NCBI RefSeq assembly: GCF_024181405.1
Contig: NZ_CP051302.1
Span: 124,001-188,000 of the forward strand
Length of the DNA stretch: 64,000 nucleotides
From: Treponema denticola
GTDB taxonomy: Bacteria > Spirochaetota > Spirochaetia > Treponematales > Treponemataceae
Direction: 5' to 3'
Shown piece by piece: positions 41,772 to 48,779 of the stretch. The position numbers and the translations under genes were made by a program. Position 1 is the first letter of the stretch. Each line of letters begins with the position of its first letter. A model generated the notes under the pieces. That model worked only from the letters and a program-made list of their open reading frames with translations, ran no database searches and was not told where the DNA came from.

Positions 41772-42910
41772 AAGTAAGGGATTTGGAAACGATTAAAAAC
41801 AGAATTCTTTTTTTTGAGTACAGACTCCCGGTGGTTTATACCTTCTTTATCTATATAATTTTATCCATCTTTATAATTACTCTTTTATGGATATGTTTTG
41901 CAGAAATGGATCAGACGGTAAAAGCATCTGGAATCTTACGATTAAAAACAAATACTTCAATAGGTAAGGCTGCTTATTCAGGTACCGTAAAATCAAAGAA
42001 ATTTAAATCCGGTTCTAGAATAAAGAAAGGGGATATTCTTTTGATTTTAGAAACAGCCGATATTGAAGAAGATAAGACTAATACCGAAAACGAAATACAC
42101 CGGTTAAATAAAGAGATTAATAATCTTCTTTCATACGAAAAGGCTGTTCATTCGGATAAAAATAATGTTCCTTTGGAACAAGCCATAGCTAAGGCCAGAG
42201 CCGAAATATATTTTGCAAAAAAAGAAAAGTTAAGAATCTTTTATGAAGAAGCAAAAGAAGAATATGCTCATGAAAAAGAATTACCTTCTTCAATGAAAAC
42301 AAAAAAATCGTTAAGTTCACTTTTTGATAAATTTAAAATTGCAGAATTGGATTATAAAACTTTTAGTGCTCAAGAAATAATAAACATAGAAAGTGAAAAA
42401 AATCTTCTTACACAAAAACTTGAGTCTGCTAAAAAAACTTTAACCCGTCTTAATAAAGAAATATACGAAAGTAAAATAATATCCCCTCTTAACGGCACAG
42501 TAGAAGAATTAATTAGAATAAATGAAGGAGACTATATATTTTCAGGTACGGAAATACTCCGTATCATTCCGGATATGATAGAAGAATTAAAAGCCGAGTT
42601 GATAATATCCGATAAGGATATAGCCGAATTAAAAATCGGTATGGAAGTAAATTTAAAATTTACGGCACTTCCGCCTTCCGAATACGGTGTATTAAAGGGG
42701 ATAATTACAAATATTTCCAATGATAGCTTTAATAATCAAAATACTTCCTCATTTTTTTTAGTCGATGCCGATATCCTTTCTTCTTCTTTAAAAAATAATG
42801 AGCAAAAGGAAGTTAAGTTAAAGCCCGGAATGAGTACCGAAGCCCATATTATAATAAAACGTAAAACAATTATAAAATTTATTTTAGAAAAACTGGATTT
42901 TGTTAAATGA
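41768..42910 (+). CDS. HlyD-family membrane-fusion (adaptor) protein
   Basis: 380 residues from the ATG at 41768, which has GGAG seven bases upstream and overlaps the ABC gene's stop. One membrane span (VVYTFFIYIILSIFIITLLWICF), the biotinyl-lipoyl halves (SGTVKSKKFKSGSRIKKGDILLIL near 70-95 and ISPLNGTVEELIRINEGDYIF near 235-255), a long coiled-coil hairpin between them, and a C-terminal beta domain. It links the inner-membrane exporter to an outer-membrane factor. Confidence 0.92.
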   Translation: MKVRDLETIKNRILFFEYRLPVVYTFFIYIILSIFIITLLWICFAEMDQTVKASGILRLKTNTSIGKAAYSGTVKSKKFKSGSRIKKGDILLILETADIEEDKTNTENEIHRLNKEINNLLSYEKAVHSDKNNVPLEQAIAKARAEIYFAKKEKLRIFYEEAKEEYAHEKELPSSMKTKKSLSSLFDKFKIAELDYKTFSAQEIINIESEKNLLTQKLESAKKTLTRLNKEIYESKIISPLNGTVEELIRINEGDYIFSGTEILRIIPDMIEELKAELIISDKDIAELKIGMEVNLKFTALPPSEYGVLKGIITNISNDSFNNQNTSSFFLVDADILSSSLKNNEQKEVKLKPGMSTEAHIIIKRKTIIKFILEKLDFVK

Positions 42911-43858
42911 AACGTATTGGTTTAATATTGTTGTTTTTGATTTTCCCGTGTTTAATTTTTACTGAGAGCCGTGATTGGGATGCTTTTTTTAACGAGCGGC
43001 TTTCATATTCTTTGTCTGCTTCCTTAAATGATATAGAATTTAAAAAAATAGAGCTTTTAGAATATAAAGAAAAAACAAAATGGATTCCCTCTCTTTCTTT
43101 TGATTTTCCAAAGTTATTTGCGTGGAAAAATATTCCTGTAGAGCTTAGTGGTGCGAATTCTTTAATTAAGACAAAATATATTGATGTTTTTAACGGTAAG
43201 TATTCTTTAGTGCTAAATCAAGCTTTACCCTCAGCCGGAAATATTTTATTTTCATTTAATTTTAATTATGAATATCTATTACAAAGTAAGGAATTTAAAC
43301 AAATTCCATCTTTTACAATTCAATTTAGTCAACCCATAACTAAATATAGTTTCAGCTTTGTAAATGAAGCAAAAAAAATAAGTTTTTTAAAAAAATCGGT
43401 TAAAGAAAAAAGATTTACACTCTACGCAGATTTTATTAAAACATTTTTAAAATCGGCTTTAAATATTGAAGTTTTAAATGCCGAATCGGCATATTTAAAA
43501 AACAAATATCTTTATGCAGCTGAACAGTACTCTACAGCCGAAATAGAATTTAAAAAAGAAAGATTAAAACTAGACGCCTTATTACAGATAAAACAAAAAA
43601 TGATTGAGGCAAAGCAAGAATATGGCTTAAATCTGAATTCTTTAAATAGATTGAAAGAAGAGTTTGTTTTAAATTATAATTACGAATATTCTTTCTGAAA
43701 ATTTAAATCTTTATCTTGAATTAAATGAAGAATATAAAAAGCTTTATAAAGATGGAGTTATAACAAACCTTAGTTTGTTGGAATACACTGTAACCCCTTC
43801 TCGACAAAAACTTTTAAAATTGAAAAAACTTAAAGATCTGATTTTTGAAATATTTTAA
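42907..43858 (+). pseudogene. TolC-like outer-membrane factor, frameshifted
   Basis: The first frame gives 263 residues with a signal peptide (IGLILLFLIFPCLIF) and helical, efflux-protein-like sequence, ending at a TGA (43696-43698). The adjacent frame continues the fold from 43673 to 43858: NILSENLNLYLELNEEYKKL, then KDGVITNLSLLEYTV, the typical last helix of outer-membrane efflux proteins. A single-base indel between about 43672 and 43697 would join them. Even joined (about 316 residues) it is shorter than usual TolC (430-490). It overlaps the HlyD gene by four bases. Confidence 0.72.
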
Positions 43859-43889
43859 AAAAATTGCAAATTTATGTAAAAAAAAACAC

Positions 43890-43917
43890 TTGACATATTA
43901 CAAAAGTATGTTAAGAT
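43890..43917 (+). promoter_or_regulatory. Promoter of GG-precursor 3
   Basis: TTGACA at 43890-43895, a 16-base spacer ending TATGT, TAAGAT at 43912-43917. Twin of the precursor 2 promoter. Confidence 0.65.
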
Positions 43918-43954
43918 TAAATTAGGGTCTTTTTAAAAGACTAAAAATATTTGA

Positions 43955-43976
43955 GTTTAGGTGTAAAAACCTAAAC
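43955..43976 (+). promoter_or_regulatory. Conserved leader hairpin, precursor 3
   Basis: GTTTAGG/CCTAAAC stem; the loop is changed (TGTAAAAA rather than TGTAGGAA). GAAGGAG follows, then the ATG at 43991. Confidence 0.75.
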
Positions 43977-43990
43977 GAAGGAGTCGTTTT

Positions 43991-44179
43991 ATGAAAGATT
44001 TATTGAACAATGGATTTCAGATAGTGTCTGAAAGAGAGATGCTGATGGTTGAGGGGGGAGGAGGTGCTTCAGATATGGTAATAGATGGTGATAATCCTGG
44101 AGCTCAAAGACCGACACCTCCACCACCTCCTTCTAATGGAGGCGGATGTGGTGATGTAAATTGGCTTGTGATGAGATAG
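43991..44179 (+). CDS. Double-glycine leader peptide precursor 3
   Basis: 62 residues. Leader variant starting MKDLLNNGFQIVSERE and ending MLMVEGG (residues 17-23). Core of 39 residues: GGASDMVIDGDNPGAQ, a run of prolines (TPPPPPPS-like), a glycine-rich GGGCGD with one cysteine, then VNWLVMR. Much shorter and different in style from cores 1 and 2. Followed by a hairpin that covers the ribosome site of the S41 gene. Confidence 0.8.
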   Translation: MKDLLNNGFQIVSEREMLMVEGGGGASDMVIDGDNPGAQRPTPPPPPSNGGGCGDVNWLVMR

Positions 44180-44196
44180 TAACTCTAATTTTAGGC

Positions 44197-44235
44197 CTCC
44201 TCCTTACAATTCTATATTTTAATTGAAAGGAGGAG
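44197..44235 (+). promoter_or_regulatory. Ribosome-site-sequestering hairpin before S41 gene
   Basis: CTCCTCCTT (44197-44205) pairs perfectly with AAGGAGGAG (44227-44235), which is the ribosome site of the S41 lipoprotein (ATG at 44244). Translation of the protease should be low unless the stem is opened. Confidence 0.6.
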
Positions 44236-44243
44236 TTATCGAT

Positions 44244-45512
44244 ATGAAAAAACAATTTTTATTTATTTTAATATTTATTTTTATAATTTTTTTTGCATGT
44301 TCGGATTATACAAATGGCGATGAAGTCAGATTTATTTCTTATAAAAAAATGCTATCCGATTATGAATATTTTTGGGATTTTATTTATAAAGGCTATCCCT
44401 TTAGTGAAGTATGTGAGCGTAATGGTGCCGATTTAAAGAAAATGAAAATAAAAAATTATGAGTCCTTATCGGGTCTGGCCTCTGAAAATGCTTATCTTGC
44501 CTTTTATGATAGACTGTGCAGACAAATAACGATAGGAAAATCAATCGGCCATTTATATGCTGTGGATAAATATGATTACAAATATGTATTTAAGACATCA
44601 ATGATAGGAGGTCCGTTTATTACTAGGATTTTACTTATAGACGGCTTTTATTCTAAACTGATAGGTGGAAGATCAAGTACTGAAATTGAGAAAAATATAT
44701 TCTATTGCGATTTTTTTAATGATGAGTTTCCTTGTTATTCCTGTGATATTTATACGGGGTTTTTAAAACGGATAATAGAACCTGGTAAAATAGCTTATGT
44801 AAAATTGGATTCATTTTTGATAGTAAGTCGGGAGATAGAACTTCAATACCTTAGAGATTTAAAAGATTTTTTTATTGAAACTGCCGATTACAAGCATATT
44901 ATTATAGATATACAAAATAACGGAGGCGGGTACACCGATAACTATGAAGCAATAATATCTCCCAATATAAAGGAAAATCTGACAATAGTTTCTTATGGTC
45001 TTTATAACGAAAATAAATATACGAACCCTTATTTGGAAATGTTTTTTAAAGATTATAGAGATATAAAAAAGATAGAAAAACATGAAGTTCCGAATATAGA
45101 AAATTGCGGCACTGTAAAAAATGATAAGGCTTATAAATTGGAAGATGTGATTGAACCTTCTTATATTTTAGATTATAAGCCTTGTGAAGATAAAAAGTTT
45201 TGGCTTTTAGTAAGTGGTGATGTATATTCAGCAGCAGATCGTTTTACTTATGTGTGTAAAAAAACGGGTTTTGCTACAGTTATTGGTACTAATACAAAAG
45301 GAGCCGGAAATAACGGTTTATGGCCTATGTACATCGTTCTTCCCAACAGCGGTTTATTGATAAAGTTTGATTTTATATATGGTCTAACCGACGATGGCTA
45401 TTGCACAGACGAAGTGGGAACTGCTCCCGATATTTATAATCTCCCCGGTAAGGATGCCTTAGAGACCTGTTTGGAAGAAATAAGAAAGTTAGGGGAAAAG
45501 ACAAACTTTTGA
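44244..45512 (+). CDS. S41-family protease-like lipoprotein, partner of precursor 3
   Basis: 422 residues from the ATG at 44244. Lipoprotein signal with lipidated cysteine (IFIIFFACSD). A helical N-terminal domain (MLSDYEYFWDFIYKGYPFSEVCERNG) precedes a tail-specific/S41 peptidase core: KIAYVKLDSF, IIIDIQNNGGGYTDNY, the catalytic serine in SGDVYSAADRF and the likely lysine in IGTNTKGAGNNG. It ends APDIYNLPGKDALETCL, a stretch shared by all three paralogues here. Anchored outside the inner membrane, it could trim or degrade the exported peptide. Immediately downstream of precursor 3. Confidence 0.82.
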   Translation: MKKQFLFILIFIFIIFFACSDYTNGDEVRFISYKKMLSDYEYFWDFIYKGYPFSEVCERNGADLKKMKIKNYESLSGLASENAYLAFYDRLCRQITIGKSIGHLYAVDKYDYKYVFKTSMIGGPFITRILLIDGFYSKLIGGRSSTEIEKNIFYCDFFNDEFPCYSCDIYTGFLKRIIEPGKIAYVKLDSFLIVSREIELQYLRDLKDFFIETADYKHIIIDIQNNGGGYTDNYEAIISPNIKENLTIVSYGLYNENKYTNPYLEMFFKDYRDIKKIEKHEVPNIENCGTVKNDKAYKLEDVIEPSYILDYKPCEDKKFWLLVSGDVYSAADRFTYVCKKTGFATVIGTNTKGAGNNGLWPMYIVLPNSGLLIKFDFIYGLTDDGYCTDEVGTAPDIYNLPGKDALETCLEEIRKLGEKTNF

Positions 45513-45757
45513 TGGAGCAAAAGTTTTTCTTCTCCCCTATAACCCCTCATCTTTTCAAAACGCCATTTAAGAGGGGGCGCGAACAGGATGTTCGCTGATT
45601 TAATCTTATGATGTTTTAGACGTAAGTCTAAAACTCGAAAGCTAAAAAATGTACAGGATGTACATTTTTTAGCTCCCCCTCTTAAAAATCTCCCCTGATT
45701 TAGAGGTATGGATTATCATTAAGACAAACCTGCGGTTTTTCTTAATAATCTTTTCCC
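45498..45757 (+). repeat. Duplicated downstream block, copy 2
   Basis: Counterpart of 35985-36159, with about 89 extra bases holding three hairpins. Followed by about 75 unmatched bases (45758-45832) and then TTGGCGTTCGCTGCGG, which again matches copy 1. This block and the promoter of precursor 4 account for the 455-base gap. Confidence 0.8.
45567..45685. repeat. Nested multi-hairpin structure
   Basis: An 11-pair outer stem (45567-45577 with 45675-45685) encloses three perfect hairpins: 45579-45595 (7 pairs, loop GGA), 45613-45634 (9 pairs, loop GTAA) and 45640-45674 (16 pairs, loop GGA). The first and third share the core ACAGGATGT. In the duplicate at 36 kb only the outer arms and the last 13 bases of the third hairpin remain. 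Confidence 0.85.
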
Positions 45758-45883
45758 TGGAGTACGCTAAGGGAGCAAAGAATTTTTAGGGGATGTCTTT
45801 ATAACAATTCCTTAATACACTCTTTGCGGTCTTGGCGTTCGCTGCGGTTTATTAAAAATAGATAAAATATTTGTAAACATCAC

Positions 45884-45911
45884 TTGACGAATAAATAAAG
45901 TATGCTATACT
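45884..45911 (+). promoter_or_regulatory. Promoter of GG-precursor 4
   Basis: TTGACG at 45884-45889, a 16-base spacer ending TATGC, TATACT at 45906-45911. Twin of the precursor 1 promoter (shared ATAAAGTATGCTA). Confidence 0.7.
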
Positions 45912-45931
45912 TACCATAATACTAAATTTGA

Positions 45932-45953
45932 GTTTAGGTGTAGGAGCCTAAAT
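45932..45953 (+). promoter_or_regulatory. Conserved leader hairpin, precursor 4
   Basis: GTTTAGG paired with CCTAAAT (last pair G-T). Unlike the other three copies no AGGAG follows: only AAAATAG separates it from TTGTTTT and the ATG, so this precursor may be translated poorly. Confidence 0.7.
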
Positions 45954-45967
45954 AAAATAGTTGTTTT

Positions 45968-46183
45968 ATGAAAGATTTATTGAACAATGGGTTTCAGCCT
46001 GTGTCTGAAACGGAGATGGTAATGGTTGAGGGCGGAAGCCCTACACCTCCGGGAGTTGAACATGGTCCTGCTCCTGACGATGCAGGTCAATATCCTATAA
46101 TGAGATATCCGAAGCGTCCCGGCCATCCTAAGAAAGGCGGCGGAGGTCGTGATACTAATAATGGAAATGCCGGTAACCGCTAA
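45968..46183 (+). CDS. Double-glycine leader peptide precursor 4
   Basis: 71 residues. Leader starts MKDLLNNGFQPVSETE as in precursor 3 but ends MVMVEGG as in precursor 1. Core of 48 residues beginning SPTPPGVEHGPAPDDAG, rich in Pro, Gly and Lys with KKGGGGRDTNNGNAGNR at the end; no cysteine, likely unstructured. Followed 57 bases later by its S41 partner. Confidence 0.8.
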   Translation: MKDLLNNGFQPVSETEMVMVEGGSPTPPGVEHGPAPDDAGQYPIMRYPKRPGHPKKGGGGRDTNNGNAGNR

Positions 46184-46194
46184 TTAAAGTTTCT

Positions 46195-46227
46195 ATGCTT
46201 GGGGTTATATATTCTTACCTCAAGCAT
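46195..46227 (+). other. Stem-loop between precursor 4 and S41 gene
   Basis: ATGCTTG-G-GGT pairs with ACC-T-CAAGCAT, just before AAGGATG and the ATG at 46241. Same position as the stems after precursors 2 and 3. Confidence 0.55.
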
Positions 46228-46240
46228 TAAGGATGTGAAT

Positions 46241-47497
46241 ATGAAAATAACTTTTAATAAAAAATTCATTATTAAGTTTTTACTATATTCTTGTTTAGCA
46301 GCTTTTTTTATTTCGGCTATAATATTATCGAAGAAAAAAGAAGAACCGAAACGGTTTATTTCTTTTGAAAAAATGAAGACTGATTATGAATATTTTTGGG
46401 ATTTTATTTATACAGGTTATCCTTTTACTGAAGTGTGTGAAAGACAGGGTGTCGATTTAAAATACTTAAAAGAAACTTCCTTTTCTAATTTAGAAAAGGT
46501 TTATACCGAAAAAGATTATTACGAGTTTTATAACCTGCTTTGCAGAGCTATTACATCAGATAAATATTTTGGACATTTATACCCTAATAATGTATCTTAT
46601 TCTACATATTTTGACGGCAATTTTTCATCAAAACTTTTTGATGATTACCGTTCTTTGGTACATAATTTTTATTCTAATTTTGCAAAACAATCCGGACTAA
46701 ATATTAGACATTCTGTGTATCCTGCAAAAGATTCTCCGACTGAAATTTATGTTTCACAAAAAATAATTGAAGATAAAAAAATAGCTTATATAAAGGTAAA
46801 TTCATTTTTAATTACAGGTATAGATCAAAGAAAAAAATATCTTGATACAATAGATAAATTTTTTCTCGAAACATCCGGTTATAAACATATAATAATAGAT
46901 ATAAGGGATAATGGCGGTGGAGCTTATGAAGATGCTCTACTTCTTATAGAACCCCATTTAAAAGAAAATACTTATTATAAGCGCTATGTGTTATATAATG
47001 AAAACAAATACACAAAGCCTTACTTGGATTTTATGTGTTCACGCCATCAGAGTATTGAGTCTATAGAAAAATCAAATATACCTAATATTCAAAATTGCGG
47101 AACTATTAAAAATGATAAAGCTTACGCTATAATCGAATATGCTGCTTTAAGACCGATTATGGGATATAAACCTCGTAAAGATAAAAAGTTCTGGCTTCTT
47201 ATAAATAACGGATGTTATTCTGCAAGCGATAAATTAGCAAGTGCTTGTAAAAGAATAGGTTTTGCTGTGTTGGTAGGAGAGAATACAGGTGGGGCAGGAA
47301 TGAATGGGCTTTACCCCATGCACTTCGTTTTACCCAATAGCGGATTAATATTCTTTTTTGATTATGTTTACGGACTAAACACTGAAGGTTATTGCCAAGA
47401 TGAAGTAGGTACCGCTCCCGATATTTATAATCTCCCCGGTAAAGATGCCTTAGAAACCTGCTTGGAAACTATAAAAAATTTAGAGCGGAAAAACTAG
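46241..47497 (+). CDS. S41-family protease-like membrane protein, partner of precursor 4
   Basis: 418 residues from the ATG at 46241. N-terminal membrane anchor (FIIKFLLYSCLAAFFISAIILS) instead of a clear lipobox, then the shared helical domain (MKTDYEYFWDFIYTGYPFTEVCERQG) and the S41 core: KIAYIKVNSF, IIIDIRDNGGGAYED, serine in NNGCYSASDKLASAC, lysine position changed in VGENTGGAGMNG (the NTKG of the other copies reads NTGG). The lost lysine may mean reduced or absent peptidase activity, so a binding or immunity role is possible. Confidence 0.8.
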   Translation: MKITFNKKFIIKFLLYSCLAAFFISAIILSKKKEEPKRFISFEKMKTDYEYFWDFIYTGYPFTEVCERQGVDLKYLKETSFSNLEKVYTEKDYYEFYNLLCRAITSDKYFGHLYPNNVSYSTYFDGNFSSKLFDDYRSLVHNFYSNFAKQSGLNIRHSVYPAKDSPTEIYVSQKIIEDKKIAYIKVNSFLITGIDQRKKYLDTIDKFFLETSGYKHIIIDIRDNGGGAYEDALLLIEPHLKENTYYKRYVLYNENKYTKPYLDFMCSRHQSIESIEKSNIPNIQNCGTIKNDKAYAIIEYAALRPIMGYKPRKDKKFWLLINNGCYSASDKLASACKRIGFAVLVGENTGGAGMNGLYPMHFVLPNSGLIFFFDYVYGLNTEGYCQDEVGTAPDIYNLPGKDALETCLETIKNLERKN

Positions 47498-47600
47498 TTT
47501 TCTCACCGTTTAATTTAACCTCAAAATCTATCTTATTGCATAATTCGTAAAATTTTAGTATACTTTGCTGTTGATTTTATGCGGCAAAGGACTAAGATAT

Positions 47601-48776
47601 ATGCAAGATGTTCAGGCTAAAAAAACAATTCCTTTTTTTACTCCTTCCTTTTCTGAAGAAGAAGAAAAAGCCTTGATGAGGGTGCTCCGCTCAGGGTGGC
47701 TTACTACGGGGAAGGAAACCCTTGAGTTTGAAAAAGAATTTGCTGCCTTTACGGGAAGTAAGACTGCCCTTGCCGTCAACTCGGCTTCAAGCGGGCTCAT
47801 GCTTGCAATGGATGCCTGCGGTATAAAGAGCGGAACCAAAATCTTGACAAGTCCCTATACCTTTATTTCGACTGCAACCTCTGCCCTGCACTTAGGCGGC
47901 GATGTAGTTTATGCCGATATCGAAAAAGATTCTTACAGTATAGACCCCGAAAAAATCGAAACTATATTAAAAAAAGATAAGAGTGTAAAGGCCATTGTTC
48001 CGATTCATATTGCGGGAAATGTTTGTAATATGAAGGCGATAAATGACCTTGCAAAAAAATATTCCGTTGCCGTGATAGAAGATGCGGCTCATGCTTTTCC
48101 TTCAAAGACTAAAGAAGGTTATGCCGGAACTTTCGGAACCTGCGGCGTTTTTTCTTTTTATGCAACAAAGACGATTACGACAGGTGAGGGCGGAATGATT
48201 TGCACCAATGATGAAAAAATTGCAGAGCGTGTAAAACTTATGCGTTCTCATGGTATAAACCGCACAATCTGGGACAGGTACACCGACACAAATGCTTCAT
48301 GGAAGTACGATGTTACGGCTGAGGGCTGGAAATGTAACCTGCCCGATATTCTTTCTGCAATAGGAAGAGTACAGCTTAAAAAGGCTCAAACTTTTTTTGA
48401 GCAGCGTAAAAAAATTGCCCAAAAATATAATGCAGCATTTGCAGGGAACGATTCTTTTATTCTTCCTCCTAATGGAGAAGGAAATGCTTGGCATCTTTAT
48501 ATTTTGCGGCTTAACCTTGAAGCTTTAAAAATAGGAAGAGACGAGTTTGGTCAAGCCTTACAAGAAAGAGGTTTGGGTATTTCGATGCACTTTATACCTC
48601 ATTTTGAAATGTCTTATATAAAAGAAAGATACGGTTTAAATAGTTCCGATTTTCCGGAATCGAATAAAAAATATTTGCAAAGTTTGAGTTTGCCCTTTTA
48701 TCCTTCAATGAGTGAAGACGATTCCGATTATGTTATCGAAACGGTAATTAAACTTGCAAAATTGAATAGGCGTTAA
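47601..48776 (+). CDS. DegT/DnrJ/EryC1/StrS sugar aminotransferase
   Basis: 391 residues from the ATG at 47601. PLP enzyme adding an amino group to a 4-keto nucleotide sugar: FFTPSFSEEEEKALMRVLRSGWLTTG at the start, VIEDAAHAFPS with the PLP aspartate, and the PLP lysine K190 in FYATKTITTGEGGM. It is the logical next step after the CapD-type dehydratase at 33.6 kb, as in PglF-PglE or PseB-PseC pairs. It is followed three bases later by a molybdenum hydroxylase gene, so the two are likely on one transcript by chance of rearrangement. Confidence 0.92.
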   Translation: MQDVQAKKTIPFFTPSFSEEEEKALMRVLRSGWLTTGKETLEFEKEFAAFTGSKTALAVNSASSGLMLAMDACGIKSGTKILTSPYTFISTATSALHLGGDVVYADIEKDSYSIDPEKIETILKKDKSVKAIVPIHIAGNVCNMKAINDLAKKYSVAVIEDAAHAFPSKTKEGYAGTFGTCGVFSFYATKTITTGEGGMICTNDEKIAERVKLMRSHGINRTIWDRYTDTNASWKYDVTAEGWKCNLPDILSAIGRVQLKKAQTFFEQRKKIAQKYNAAFAGNDSFILPPNGEGNAWHLYILRLNLEALKIGRDEFGQALQERGLGISMHFIPHFEMSYIKERYGLNSSDFPESNKKYLQSLSLPFYPSMSEDDSDYVIETVIKLAKLNRR

Positions 48777-48779
48777 TTT

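Noticed and set aside
44859..45083. Minus-strand ORFs conserved between the two S41 copies
   Set aside because: They mirror the conserved + strand coding sequence and have no start signals of their own.
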